Notes: a model not told the origin generated them from the letters alone. DNA of 64,000 nt from Spongospora subterranea f. sp. subterranea (GCA_049724395.1 JAUGWO010000085.1:1-64000), one strand, 5' to 3'; positions 42,173 to 54,877 are shown, counted from the first letter of the stretch. Numbers and translations: made by a program.

Positions 42173-43649
42173 ATCAGCGAGATGATGGGAGACGGCGGGG
42201 ATCGGATACCACCGTATGGCCCGACGGATCCACGTTGGCGCTGATGGATGAGGTTATCGACAAATTAAAGCTCCTCGACTACGAGACGACGTTCTGCGCG
42301 GTGAAGGCGTTTCCTCCTATTGATCGAATATTATTCACGATCCCATCTCGAATATCTCCATTCCCGTATTTCTCGGCTCTTGTCTCGTGGGCCCTGAAAC
42401 TGGCCAAGGTCGAGTTCGTGGACTGGGAATTCGATGATCCATCCACGACCTGCACCAATATGGTAATTGAGGTCACTAAATTAGGGTTCGTAGCTGATTT
42501 CCCTGCTGCTAAAGTAATTCTTCACAATTGACCTGTCTCATGATATTGACTATATCCTGTTTGTAGCTAAAGCCAGGTCTTGGAGTTCACGTCCTCACTC
42601 TGTTGCGTTTCGTTCTGGACAGAGCTCTTCGTGTCAAAGGCGTCCGCCTGATGAAACCGAGCTACGATCTGGGGAATACAGGAGATGTGGTTGAGGAGGT
42701 GATCGCGACCTGATATACGGGAGCCATCATTGTTGAGGATCTGATGGGTTTCACAGGGCAACGATGATGTGGTTGATGAGGATATCGGCGAAAGAGGTGT
42801 TGGTGGGGCGCCCGATGAGGATCAGGATGATATGGTGGGGGGCGACGATTTAGAGTATGATGAGTTATATTGTAATGAGAGTGGGCAATATGATGGGGGT
42901 GATGATAAAGCAGTAGCGCCATCGGCAATGATGGAGTCGTCTGTGCGGATATTGATATCGTCATTCGTTGTGGTCAGATTTTGAGTTAATTTGGATATAC
43001 ACAGGTAGATCCGACGGAATGGAAATTAGAGCTAGAAAGGGTGGCACCATTGCTGAAGGTGAAGATGTCGGGGAGTGCCAAGGAATGGAGAACCCATCTT
43101 GATTCGATCCTGAAGCACCATTCGCTGATCTGCGACATATTCCCGGATATCGACCAGCAATTGGGGAAGATCGGGTCGCAGTTCACTGAGATATCGCAAA
43201 GGATAACGGCACAGGAACGGCATATCCAGGAGAAATTCACACATCTTGGGGCAGAGTTCAAAGAGAAACAAGCTCAGGTATTGGGATTGGATGGGATTTG
43301 GATGAGAAAGGTCTGGTGAAGATCTGACCACAATCAGATCGATTCGATCACCGGAGAATGTGGTAAACTATCTGGGGATGTCGCCTCAATGAGCGAGTCC
43401 TTAGCGATGAAGGTCGACGAACTGGAGACGATGAAGAAGCAGCTCGATTCTCGCAGCGATTCCATGACCGATACCAGTCCATTGCGACGGATCCGGGGCG
43501 CCCTGATCGAGCTGCGGGCCGAGATCAAACGGATGGAGCTGCACATTGGTATCCTACGCCATACTCTATTGAATGAGAACTTGGCGATATCAAAGAAGAC
43601 GGGATCGGACTATCTACACCATGGGGTGTTAACAGCCCCCATTCGTTAA
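42173..43649 (+). CDS. IFT57: Intraflagellar transport protein 57 (IFT-B subunit)
   Basis: IFT57 is a peripheral IFT-B subunit that works in building cilia and flagella. The N-terminal calponin-homology-like domain reads ALMDEVIDKLKLLDYETTFC, PYFSALVSWALKL and, after an intron, LKPGLGVHVLTLLRFVLDRA. An acidic linker follows, then VDPTEWKLELERVAPLLKVK, the family signature. The C-terminal coiled coil ends RAEIKRMELHIGILRHTLL, as in animal IFT57. Four short GT-AG introns (near 42525, 42698, 42946 and 43278) restore one frame. The ATG at 42173 is the first in frame. The gene implies that the organism makes a flagellum at some life stage. Confidence 0.93.
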
Positions 43650-43843
43650 CCAAAATAAACCGCCTTCGAATCCGTAAGAGAATCAGTTCCAGGGGCGTGA
43701 TGGGATTCCCTCGAGGGATTTCTGCACAATAACGGGTTTGAACAGGAGTGCTTGTGCTGGATTCGCGTGCCCATCCAGCTCGACCGTTTCAGGGCTTGGT
43801 TGGGGGCCAGTAGGGGGGATAAGGCCATTTGCTTTGTGGGGAT

Positions 43844-46800
43844 ATGTCTGGGGTAATATCATCCCCAACTGGCATAGTACCAGAACGACACAATTACCGC
43901 CTGTCCGGTCACGATGAACATCAGATCCATATCGGGAACGGGTCACCGGATCCGGATGAGGTGTCGAGGCGGCCAATACCCGAGACCGTATATGCGGTCG
44001 ACGAGAGCGATCCAGACGAGGACCAGACAGAACAGGATCGGGTGGAGGCCACGAGTGGATTAGACCATTGCTTGCGTCGTGTGGATGGTCGTCCTCATCA
44101 ATATTCCGTGGTCGGGTGTAATTCCCCAGTACTATGGCGATCTCAATCCCCAGCTCTCCTGTTCAAGGGCATCACCATATCGATTGTCGTCACGATGTAT
44201 AACGAGTCCAGGTATGGATCTCGTCATCTGAAACCGCTCCATCCTGATCAAGTATCGATCAGCGATGACCTATTACTCACATTACGAGGGATTTGTAAAT
44301 GCGTCAAATTCATGTGCAAAAAAACGGGCGATCCGGAATTATGGAGGAGGATATCAGTGACGATTGTGGTTGATGGACGTGAGAAATTATCAGATTCGGT
44401 CCAGGAATCGTGCAGATTACTGAACATGACGGATCCGTTGACGATGGAGAAACTGGCCAAATCCAACCCGAACATCGCTCTGCACCTGTTCGAATGCGCT
44501 CCATCGTTTGCAGACGAAGGGGACAAAACGGCGTATCCACCAATACAGATAATATGGGCGATAAAAGAGCAGAATTGTGGGAAGATCAACAGGTGCTCAA
44601 TCGATGTCGGAAAGTTGAAAACGCAATATCGTGTTGAACAGTTGATGTTGCTGTGTTCAGCCATTGGTGGTATTTCGAAGGAATCGCTCATATACAGGCG
44701 CCAAAGTACTGCTTCCTGGTCGATATCGGAACGAAACCGCGGCGATCGAGCTTCTACTGGTTCTGGAGACATCTGACGATGGATGAATCTGTAGGTGGTG
44801 TGTGTGGACAGATAACCACAATCGATAAAGGGTTATCATTATGCAATCCGATTATTGGATCACAGCATTTTGAGTACAAGGTCAGTCCGCAATTAGCCGT
44901 GTTTTCGTCTATTGTTAATCAGATTGATTCATCAGCAAATATGGCACAGTTTCATCTGGGGGTTCTCATGTGCTGGTTTTGTGGGATTTACCGATTGGTT
45001 ACCTGTGAAGTGATTTTATTGGATGATTTAGGTCGCGTCTGTATTGGATAAATCATTCGAATCGGTTCTTGGGTATATGGCCGTACTGCCAGGCGCCTTC
45101 TCGGCCTATCGATATTCGGCAATCATTGGTCAGCCGCTTCGTGCGTACTTCCATCAGCTGTTCGTGTCTGATGTTGACCTGGACCCGTTCGTGACGAACA
45201 TGATGCTGGCCGAGGATCGGGTCCTGTGCTATGAGGTAATCCATCACATGTCGCATGCCGATTGATCAATCTCATCGCCCATCGCCATTACAGCTGATCG
45301 CAAAGAAAAACGCCTGTCATGTTCTGCACTATTTGAACTCGGCCATCGCCGAGACCGATGTGCCCGATACATTGGGGAAACTCATCAAACAGAGGCGACG
45401 ATGGCTGAACGGCTCGTTCTTCGCCCTGATTCACACGCTTCGCCATTACAACTCCTTCTACAATCAGACGAGTCATCGACCATTGAGGAAGGCGGCCATT
45501 ACCTTTGAGTTCATCTACTTCACTATCGCCGTTATCGTCCAATGGTTTACAATTGGGCTATTCGGTCTCATCAACGTCTTCGTTCTGTCGGAATTTAAAG
45601 TGAACCCCGTCTACATCTATATCATTAGCGGTATCTACATTGGGTTCGTACTGGGCCAGATCGTGTTGGCGATCAAGAACGACCCAATCGGTCTGTCGAC
45701 ATGGTATTCCCTCAGCAGCTTCAGCATCGGTGCCTGTTTCATCGCGCTGAGTATCCTGACCATCTGCCTGTCGTGGAGCCAGATCCGGTCGGCAGACCCA
45801 CTGGTGCTCGTAACGGTATGTGCCCAACTCCACCCTGGGACTGACTGCCCATCCTACTGCCGAACCAGGGTCTATGGGCCGTCGCCAATCTCACAGTGGT
45901 GCTCATAGACCCCGGTTTGGGCGTCCTCAACGTTTATAGTGGCACTGACACCCCGTTTCTTGTTTCGCTCAGCTGTTTCTTTCGTTCGGCACATATCTCC
46001 TGGCTGCATTGCTTCATGGGAGCCTGTCAACCCTGATTACATCATTCATAGCATATATCTATATGATGCCTACATTCCTGATCATACTGCCCATATTTGC
46101 CTTCACAAATGTTAATGATGTGTCCTGGGGAACGAAAAACCGTAATTCTCTGTGGGTTTTCGGTTCGATCGGCCAACGATGATTTCTTGATAGTCAACAC
46201 TGCCGCATTCGAAAACCAAAATACGACAGAAAGCGTCAGATCACAAGTGGCGATGAGGTTTCATCTGTTCAGGCTGAAGCTGTTATTTTTATGGTTGTCG
46301 TCCAACGTAATACCTATTCTAATCACCAGATCTGGCACGATTTTAACCTGTCTGATCCCCATTGAATTGTTGTTTTTGGTAATATGTCAGGTCGGTATTG
46401 CCGTCCTATCTGTGTATTATCAAATTGGCCATATATTCCTATACCTAATCCTAGCTGTATTAGTATTCCTCAACGGGTAAAATAGCTCAACGCTATTCCA
46501 CGACCGCTGACCTCACCCCGGTTTCCTCAGGTCTCGCTTCATTGGATCGCTCGTCTATCTATTCGGCCATAACGCCAGTCCTTCAATGATGGTGAAGATG
46601 ATCCTGGCGCCAATCCGTCCCAATGTCTGGCTATCGCTAGTCAAGCTACCGTTCTCGGTCATCATATCATCTATTGGACTCATTGTTGTCATGTTCTCGT
46701 TTTTCTGTCCGATATCCCCATTACTATCGGGTTTAGCTCGCCTGGATATATGGTTTAGCCATCTGGGCACATCGTCATCAAAATATGCTGTCAAGACCTT

Positions 46801-47086
46801 CATACCAACAGCAACTTTACAAAGATATTTCGGCACAATTCGATTGATGATCACATTGAGCGCGTTCATTGTTATCGCATTGATCACGCTCATGATTGTA
46901 TCCATGAATCGTTCGTTGGCGCCTTGGAATTTCTGCCCATCGGCACTGCCTTGGTGCAATCCCGATATCAATCTGCCCTCCAAGTGGACCATCATCAGTA
47001 TTCTGATACTGTTGGGCTGTAATATCGGATATGGAGCAGAATTCGCAACGCGAAGGGTCTTACAGAAGATTGCCTGTCAATCATAG
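43844..47086 (+). CDS. Chitin synthase (GT2, division-I-like) with C-terminal extension
   Basis: This plasma-membrane enzyme polymerises UDP-GlcNAc into chitin. The catalytic region carries [58 protein letters not shown] (EDR motif) and [12 protein letters not shown] (QxxRW). A cluster of membrane helices follows, with the family loop [10 protein letters not shown] near 46115. Six introns are inferred. Division I enzymes normally end soon after the helix corresponding to [11 protein letters not shown] (about 46540). Here the same frame runs on for about 170 residues with two or three more membrane helices, ending [11 protein letters not shown]. The start at 43844 gives an acidic N-terminal region of about 110 residues; an upstream exon cannot be excluded. 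It lies 194 bases after IFT57 on the same strand. Confidence 0.92.
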
Positions 47087-47365
47087 ATGTCTTTGGACAA
47101 TGTGACGAATACACGATGACGATTAATCCGATTGATGTGTGATATTGAACAGACACGATAATCGGTCAATATCATGACCGATTTCAGGATTCCGATCATA
47201 CTTTAATCAACTTTTCATACGAGGATATACCTTATCAGTTCTGTTAGTGAATCAGGTTGGAATATAATATAATGTTGGTGAAGATATCTGAAGCGGGAAC
47301 GATGCTCACGCCTGCCACAAAGGGCGCAGGTTATAGTATCAGAGGCAACAGAGCAATTAACCCAG

Positions 47366-48187
47366 GTGGTTGAGGAGCTTAATGACTTACTAATGGAAGC
47401 CGGAGCGATTGTGGGGCCTGAACAGACAACAAGCGGGACAGATCTCGGCGACAATGTTGAGACAACTTGTGTTGTTTCTGAGGGCGGCGACGATGCCGGC
47501 CAGACCGAAAATGGCCCGGTGGCCTCAATGCAACAGACTAGTAATGGGTTCAAAGTTGGTGGCATGAGCCTGATGGCGATAGGAGGGGTGACAGTTGTAA
47601 TTGGACTGATCGGCACTGGTCTATACCTGTATCGTAATGAGGTCTGTGGGGCACTGGGTGTAACGATACCAGGGGTCCATGACCTGTCAGGATCCACCAC
47701 AGCGATCGCCGACCAGCTAATGCCCGACGGTGTTGGCGATCTGGGGGAGTCCATCACCATCACCGATCGGCTGGCGGCGGCGGCCACGTTCTCTGCCAAC
47801 TTGGTGCTGTCGTCGGTTGTCACCAGTATCGGCGAGAAGACCAGAGATCTACTGGATGTGGAAGGATATATAGAGCAAGCGCAAGTCGCGCTGATTGAGG
47901 TGGTTGGAGATCCTTTGGAGGCGATTCAGGATGCAGTTCAGGATCAGGTTCAGCAGGCTCAGCAAGCCATTATAGAACAGGTCGACACAGCCAAATCGGC
48001 ATTGGTGGAGCAAGTCAGTGCAGGCGCAGATCAATTGATGGGCGATATAAACCCAACGGAAGATGGGTTATTGTCGACCATGGCCCAGGTCATGGAAAAG
48101 CCTCAAGACGAGCCAGTTGGCCAAATTACTGATGGTGAAACCGATAGATCTGATATTGATGTGGAAGCTCCACATGACAGTCTGTGA
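47366..48187 (+). CDS. Unknown single-pass membrane protein with helical repeat region
   Basis: The frame is open from about 47289, but the first in-frame ATG is near 47393, so a short upstream exon is likely. There is one clear membrane segment (SLMAIGGVTVVIGLIGTGLY, about 70 residues in). An Ala/Gln/Val-rich amphipathic stretch follows, with repeated IQDAVQDQVQQAQQAI-, IEQVDTAKSALVEQV-like units that resemble apolipoprotein or phasin-type helices. The tail is acidic. No family is recognised. It may sit in a membrane with its helical part lying along the surface; this is inference. Confidence 0.6.
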   Translation: MVEELNDLLMEAGAIVGPEQTTSGTDLGDNVETTCVVSEGGDDAGQTENGPVASMQQTSNGFKVGGMSLMAIGGVTVVIGLIGTGLYLYRNEVCGALGVTIPGVHDLSGSTTAIADQLMPDGVGDLGESITITDRLAAAATFSANLVLSSVVTSIGEKTRDLLDVEGYIEQAQVALIEVVGDPLEAIQDAVQDQVQQAQQAIIEQVDTAKSALVEQVSAGADQLMGDINPTEDGLLSTMAQVMEKPQDEPVGQITDGETDRSDIDVEAPHDSL

Positions 48188-49357
48188 GAGTATATTCACA
48201 ATATCGACCGTCAACTTCAATAAGGCGCCTTAATACAAACATAGCGAGGAATTGGACGTTCTTTGTTTCCGACGTCGGCTATTTTAGGGCAATCACACAT
48301 ATATTACTGTCCGGAGTCCGCGATTGAGGTCCGTCAGTCCCTTGAACCAGTTGACAATTGACACGTTCATAGTCGTGGGGGGAATTCGTGTCATGGTCAA
48401 TATTGCGATTCAACAACTAATGTGGACCTATAGATGGGGATTGACCTTGATTTGCCTGTTCCCCCCGTCTCAATATTTCAGCTTTTGCATTAACTAATGA
48501 AAAATATCTCATGGATGATTGCAATATCGTGGGGTATTCAGTTGGCATCTGCCACCATACTGTCTGCTGTATATTGAGCGGTTTTCGCTTTCATATTCAC
48601 GTGCCCCCACAGTGATCATCCTATATTAAATGCTGTTTACATAGTACCATATTGAGCTTACGTCAGGTTTGTCTGTTTTTCAGCCTGATGTTTGTCCATG
48701 CTTATATGGTCTCCTTCTTCTCCAACATATCGCCTCCAGATTCACGTCTCAAAAATACAGAATCGGAATATATTCACCCCCCTGACGTCGCGTAATTGTT
48801 GTAAACTTTCCTATTATCTAACAATTGTTCATAACATCAATAGAAATACATGTTTCGCTTGGCGAATATAAAATGCAAAACGGGTCTGGGTCAGAATACG
48901 ACGACCGTGGCTGGGACTAAGAGTGTGAACCCGGCAACCAATGCAATGAGAGCATTGCAGAGTTTCTGACCGGGAGTGACACTAGAGATTCATCCCCTAA
49001 TAACTGTGATGTAGGTTTAGTTGATCGCCAATATCAGTATATTTGAAAATAGTTTTGAGATGTCCTCCATTGGCCCAAGCACCAGGAATCCGGTCAAGCG
49101 CTTTTTGCGCTGTCGCAATGGTCTTATCACCCTCAAATCAGAGATTGCCATTATGTATCGGATACAATTATTAAAAATTCACTACAGACCCATTATCAAC
49201 AATTGAAGCTCGATTGGGGCCATTCGCTCGGTATGTCTGCATTCACCTTCTCCGGGTAGGGTTGGATTGTCGAGATGATGATATCCCGTCCAATTGCCTG
49301 CAACAGCACTCGAGACGAAAACTTCACACACGGCACATGTGAAATTCTCATAAACAA
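48188..49357. other. Non-coding stretch
   Basis: No gene, RNA or repeat recognised in about 1.1 kb. Small frames near 49021 and 49182 lack motifs. It ends at the left terminal repeat of a Harbinger element. Confidence 0.45.
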
Positions 49358-49639
49358 GAGCCCGTCTGGCAACATCGGAGTTCTGCCACTTTGCCTTCAA
49401 AACGCCAGAACGGAGCGTTATGTCATTTTGAAAAAATAAAACCGAGGAGTTTTGCAGATTTTGGTGGTCCTGGTACAAACCCCCATAATGGCCAAACTAT
49501 GGCGTCTTGAACATGGAGCTCCGAGGTCTGGTATTTTCAAGTCAAAACGCCATTTAACGGCGTTTGAAATGCACGCCATTCCAAAATGAACCTGAACGTC
49601 CTGGCACGTTGTGTTAGGGTGGGCGGTCAATCACGTCGT

Positions 49640-50589
49640 GAAGGACCCAAGCCACACTTCAGCGTTTGACTGGAGATCCGCGATTAGAGAATCCTCGTTG
49701 CTTTCGTAACCAGAAGCGTACGGGGCCGGAGACCTTTGACGCGATTCTGGACATGATGGCGAGACGAAATGTCCTCGAATTCAGTAGGTTTGTTTCAGCG
49801 AAGGAAAAATTGGCGACCTTGTATATCGCTGTGCCGCGACATTTAATCGTCAAGCTCAGGAACGATTTCAACGTAGCAGCTGGATCATTACGAAGAATGA
49901 GGTTTTGAGGCGTTACTTGTCGTTTACCCAGATGCCGTCGTTTGCCCCTGGGAGATCCACAGCAGCCCGAAAATGTTTCTCTTCTTCCAAAACTGCCTCG
50001 GAATCGCACGGAACGCACGTACCTGCATAGATCAAGGTCATTCCGCAATCGCAAGGGCCTCATGAGTTATAATGTGCTAGCGGCCTGCTCATTTGATTTG
50101 CGCTTTGTTTATGTGTTTGCTGACTGGGAGGTTTCGGCATGGGATGGTGGCGTACTGCCTGATTGCCCTGCACCGCCAAGGTTTCTCGATTCCAAAAGGA
50201 AAGATTTATATTAGGTGATGCTGAACTCTCAAAACTAATCTCATGACGCCGTACCGAGGAGTTCGATACCATAATCAACGTCCCCATAATGCCAAGGAGC
50301 TCTACCATATGGGTCACGCGCAGCAGCGTAACTGCATTGACCGGATCTTGGGGCTTTGGAAAAACGGTCCCGACTCTCATGTCGTTTCCGGAATATCCAG
50401 TTTTTGTCGCAAACTATGATTGTGTTTGCGCTCTGTGCACTTCATAGCATCATCATGGGATTAGAGCAGGACGCTGAACGCATAGGACAAACTCACCCAA
50501 GAAGCGACGTACTCGATAATTTTTCAAAAGCAACAGGGCAACTGCGGGATGAGATTATCACAGCTATGTGGAACCAGTACAGAATCTAG
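49640..50589 (+). pseudogene. Harbinger (DDE_Tnp_4) transposase relic
   Basis: The order of blocks is preserved: FDAILDMMARRNVLEFSRFV and SAKEKLATLYIAV (N-terminal part), FRNRKGLMSYNVLAACSFDL then FVYVFADWEVSAWDGGVL (nuclease core, where members read QNVLAACDFDLRF and GWEGSAHDSRVL), RPHNAKELYHMGHAQQRNCI then DRILGLWK, and a final VFALCALHSIIMG. The blocks lie in different frames with stops between, at least three changes, so it is inactive. Confidence 0.8.
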
Positions 50590-50619
50590 CCTGGATTTCA
50601 ACTGCACCAGAAGATAAAA

Positions 50620-50860
50620 AACTTGAAACCGCTAGTTGAAAGGAAAATTGCCGCTTTCCAAGCTTCTTTTGTTAAAACCGGAATCCGCCCTCTTGCCGCA
50701 AACGAATTGAAGCTGTAATTGACGAACAAGGCACTCGTCTCGTTCGTGGTTCCACGATGCGCGTGGAGCTTCATAGGCCTTCTTGCGAGAAAATCCCATG
50801 ATAGCAATAACCCCCAAGGAGCACGTGTCTGGCAAAACTGTGCACCAGAATGCTTCACAA
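50620..50860 (-). pseudogene. Myb/SANT-like protein relic of the Harbinger element
   Basis: The minus strand reads RASWNHERDECLVRQLQLQF then CGKRADSGFNKRSLESGNFP, matching the Myb/SANT-like DNA-binding module (TWxxExDexLv...GKRAdxGFKkxaw) carried by Harbinger elements to bring the transposase to DNA. It is short and without a clear start, so probably truncated. Confidence 0.7.
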
Positions 50861-51015
50861 TGGCATTTTGGCCATAATGCCATATCAGAGGACTTTCATT
50901 TTGGGAATACAGCAGATGTTATTTTGGCACCCGTGGTTACCAGACGGGCACTAACATTGTAGCAATTTACTTAAACAATACATTTCAGGTTTATCATGAT
51001 ATTGCTTGATGCACA

Positions 51016-54000
51016 TTACTGATAGACAGCGTTAATCAAGGCGTCGAATTCTCTTTTGTGCATGACGGAGAATCCAGTTGCTGGGGACGCGGACACGGGA
51101 CGTCCAACATACTCCTAAACAAACGCGCTTAAGTAACAATACTCAAGGAAACCTTCAGTTCGCGTTCAGCGATAACATCACGGTTACGATGAAGTGTAAC
51201 AACAAACAAGGGCGCCAACGAAACGCAATTTCAAATAAAAATAAAGCCACATTTAATACACAAACACATGACTTACAACATCCTGGCGTTCGCGGCATTT
51301 TTTCAACGATGTCTTTATTCTGGGTTTGACATATGTCCATGCACCCATATTTTTGGGTTCTTCTTGGACCCAAAATATTTCCGCGTCGGGATAACGTTCT
51401 GCTTCTTCGGCGACTCTATCAAAGGGAAACGGCGACAATTGTTCCACTCTGCAAAGAGCAACATCGTGACGAGTTTCGCCGTGTTGCAAAAGGTCATAGT
51501 ATACCTAAACCAGAGCACTAAACAGCCGCACACGGGCAATGGATACGTTGATACCTTGCCGGAACAAAAGACGAGCTTCTTAACATTCTTGGGAGTTTCT
51601 GTGATTGCTGGACGGGATTCACAAATGACGCGAGAAAATCGTGTGCTTCCTGACATATCTTTAAGCGAGGAAACTGCGGATTTATGTCTTAGTAACGACT
51701 TCGGATTCATGACGATCAATGGCTTCCGGAATTGCCGGTGCAATTGGCGACGGAGGCAATGGAAATAGTTTGCCGGAGTGGTAGGCATGACAACTTGCCA
51801 ATTACTTTGTTGGATTTGGGTTCGGACCTCATCGTTCATTTCAGGGAAATAATCTTCATCATCAGCAGACATTTGTAAGAAACGTTCGAGGCGAGCTGAG
51901 CTGTGCTCTGGACCCTGTCCTTCGTAACCATGTGGCAGCAAAACCACAAGACCCGTCTGACGCAACCATTTTGATTCACCGCAAGATATAAACTGATCAA
52001 ATATCACTTGCGCCCCTAGAAAACAATTTCGATGTTGAACGCAAGGAATTTCGCAAAGGGCATACCATTCGCGAAATCGCCAAATTGAGCTTCCCATATA
52101 ATAAGAGCATTCGGATCTTCAAGCGAATATCCGAGTTCAAAACCAAGAACACCAAATTCACTCAAGTTTGAGTTTGACACGGAGAATACTGCTTGTTTTG
52201 GCGAAAGGGACGTCAGAGGGACAAACGGTTCTCTATTGCCATCTTGCTGATCATGAAGAACAGCATGGCGATGTGAGAAGGTACCACGCTCAACATCCTG
52301 ACAAGGACGTTCGAAATTCAGCGAAGAAAAGACATGCAACAAAAAATATACCTGTCCGCTAAGTCGCACATGGTATTTTTCAAGTAACAAGGACCCAAAC
52401 GCCAAAGCCTCAGCAGTACCCCAATCAAAATTTTCGCCGGATTCAAACATTGCAGCCTTATTCGCTAGAATAGCGGCAAGTCGTCTATGAACATTGAAAC
52501 CTTCCGGTACTGAGCAAAGCCTGTAAAATGGCATCAACTATCGTAGAACTGAAGTAATGAATTAACATCAAAATACTTTTGCCCAATGTCTTTTAAAACA
52601 GAGGTATCGACACCAGTAGGTTTCCGCATGGAGTGCTTATTCGCACCTAAAATACCCTCCCAATTGGATGACAGCCAATCAGTGGCAACTGAAATGCGTT
52701 CCCTAGAATCGTCAAACGCTTTTTCCAGTTTTTGTGTTGCACTGAAGGAAATCTGGGACAGAACATAAATGATTTTTTTGGAAAATTTTAAATGGAGTAC
52801 CTTGTCTGCTTCGTTCCGCAGATAACTTTTCCATTGATTCAAGTTTCGCTCGGTAAATGTCCAGAACGGAACTCATTTGGCCGATTTTGCGATACATTAA
52901 CGGCTGTTTTGAAGTTAGAAAAGCCATCCAAACAAAGCGTGCAATACCTGTGTGAACCTATGGCAACGTTTATCAAGTAATAACAACAAGATATGTGCTA
53001 TGTCTTACATTGGTTCATCGATTTCGTTATGTCCGAACTTTCTGTAACAAACCATGTCGATGACAACGTCTCCACCGAACCTGGATACGAAACAATGTTA
53101 TCACATTGTAACAGAAATTACAAATATTACCGTTGCCTCCACGCTGCGGCAAGATGATGAACTCTAACAACAGCTTCGACATCATTTCCATTAACATGAA
53201 AAATCGGTGCATTGAAGGCTTTAGCGAGATCGCTGCAGTAAGCTGATGAACGCGACCTGCAAATGGGTCAACAAAAAAAAGACGAAAATACCATCAATAC
53301 TTCATGGGGTCTGTCGTGAACCCAATTTGGTTATTGACAATAATGTGCACAGTTCCTCCAACAGAATAGCTGGGCAAATCGTTGAAACCCATAGTTTCGT
53401 AAACAACTCCTTGACCTGCGAATGCCGCATCTCCATGAAGTAAAAGAGGTAAGACTTTAGAATGGTCTGAAATGAAAGGTCAGCAGCAAATATTGCCACA
53501 AACGAGGTTAAAACTTCACCATCACTATGTTTATAGAACTGCTTAGCACGAGCCTTCCCCATTACGACCGGATTCACGGCCTCCAAATGAGACGGATTCG
53601 CCAGCAAACTAATGTGCACATTACCACCACCAACAACGGGGCGGTTGAAAGACATTCCAAGATGATACTTCACATCACCACTGCCTACACATGTTGAGAA
53701 CAATCGACATCGAAACTGACGTGGCATACCTTCAAACTGGGATATGTCGCCTCCCCCGGAAAACTCAGCGAAAATTTGGGGAAGTGGCTTCCTGACAACA
53801 TTGGCGAGTACATTTAAACGCCCACGATGAGGCATTCCCAAAACAACATCGGTAACACCTGAAAAAATTGAAAGAGTGTATGTCTGCATTTTGAAATTGT
53901 GTTAACCATTATGATGTGCATGGTCGATAAGTTGTTTCATCCCAGGAATAACAGCTTCTCCTCCTTCAAGACCGAACCTCTTTGCAGTTGACCATTTTTG

Positions 54001-54877
54001 AGCAAGAAACCGCTCAAAATAGGTTGCCCAGATGAGTCTATCGAGAATATGCTCACTTTCCTGTTTGGTGAAAGAGTATGGCGAGGGAGTCTCGATCTGG
54101 TCACGAATCCAATTGCATTGCTCTGTAACCATACTTTTAGAACACAAGAATGTGTGTAGAACATGCGATATACCTGTATCCGGAATATGCATATATTCAT
54201 AGCCAATAGTATCCATATACGTCTGTTTTAGTTGTGTCAAAAGATCTTTCAACTTAAGTGGAGGGCGGGACGAATCATGGAACCCTGTGTAGCTTGACGT
54301 TAAAAGGGTCATTCGAAAACAAAAGCTCAACAGAACCTTTCATGCCCTTTACACGAATGTCAACGACTCGATCAAGATCACTTTCAGAAATTCCAAACTG
54401 GGATAGCTTGAACGCATCTGTAGAAGTTAGACCTCGGTCAATACCATGAGTGCTTATCCCGAGAGGGTCTACAAATAATAAGAATTAAAACCCTATCCTA
54501 GTTGATATATTTCCTTTCTACCTAAATCGGCCATATAATGGCCACGAACTTGATACGCTCTAATCAACTGAGTAACTTTTACTGCAAGCTGATCGAAAGA
54601 TGTGTCCGACGTTGAAGCCGCTGTAAATTCAATGACAGTTCAATGCAAAATGTAAAAAGTTCATGAACCGTTGTATACCTGAGGATCCTTTTACAGGCGG
54701 TGAAGAAAACTCCCCTGTACGAAAATACGCGTCCCAAGAAGAGTGAACCGACTTGGGATCTTTCCGCCAGTTCTCGTACATTGCTTCCATATAGACTGAG
54801 TTTGTGCCATGATATACTGATAATCTTCTAGTTTCGATACGAGGGTATCTGCGTAAAAGCGAAATAGCGCGAATCAT
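51016..54877 (-). CDS. 2-oxoglutarate dehydrogenase E1, mitochondrial
   Basis: This thiamine-diphosphate enzyme of the TCA cycle decarboxylates 2-oxoglutarate in the mitochondrial matrix. The N-terminus ([20 protein letters not shown]) is a basic presequence, followed by [20 protein letters not shown]. Later blocks are [84 protein letters not shown] and the C-terminal [20 protein letters not shown] followed by NAVYQ-stop. About nine short GT-AG introns divide it. Coverage of all expected blocks suggests a functional single-copy gene. An eleven-copy 71-base minisatellite starts 209 bases upstream of the ATG. Confidence 0.93.

Larger units (their letters stand above)
49358..50951 (+). mobile_element. 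PIF/Harbinger DNA transposon, degenerate, two-gene
   Basis: The ends are short inverted repeats, GAGCCCGTCTGGCAAC on the left and the complement of GTGCCCGTCTGGTAAC on the right. The 3-base flanks CAA (49355-49357) and TAA (50952-50954) fit a TWA-type target duplication with one change. The length is 1594 bases. Inside are a plus-strand transposase relic (49640-50589) and, converging from the right, a minus-strand Myb/SANT relic, the usual two proteins of Harbinger elements. Confidence 0.8.

Noticed and set aside
44248-44772. 174-codon minus-strand open frame
   Set aside because: It lies opposite the catalytic exons of the chitin synthase and has no recognisable domain.
47215-47823. 202-codon minus-strand open frame
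   Set aside because: It is antisense to the better supported plus-strand frame at 47366-48187, lacks motifs, and its Pro/Ser/Thr richness is what the complement of that coding bias gives.
49659-50063. 134-codon minus-strand frame
   Set aside because: It is the complement of the Harbinger transposase relic, which explains the sequence better.
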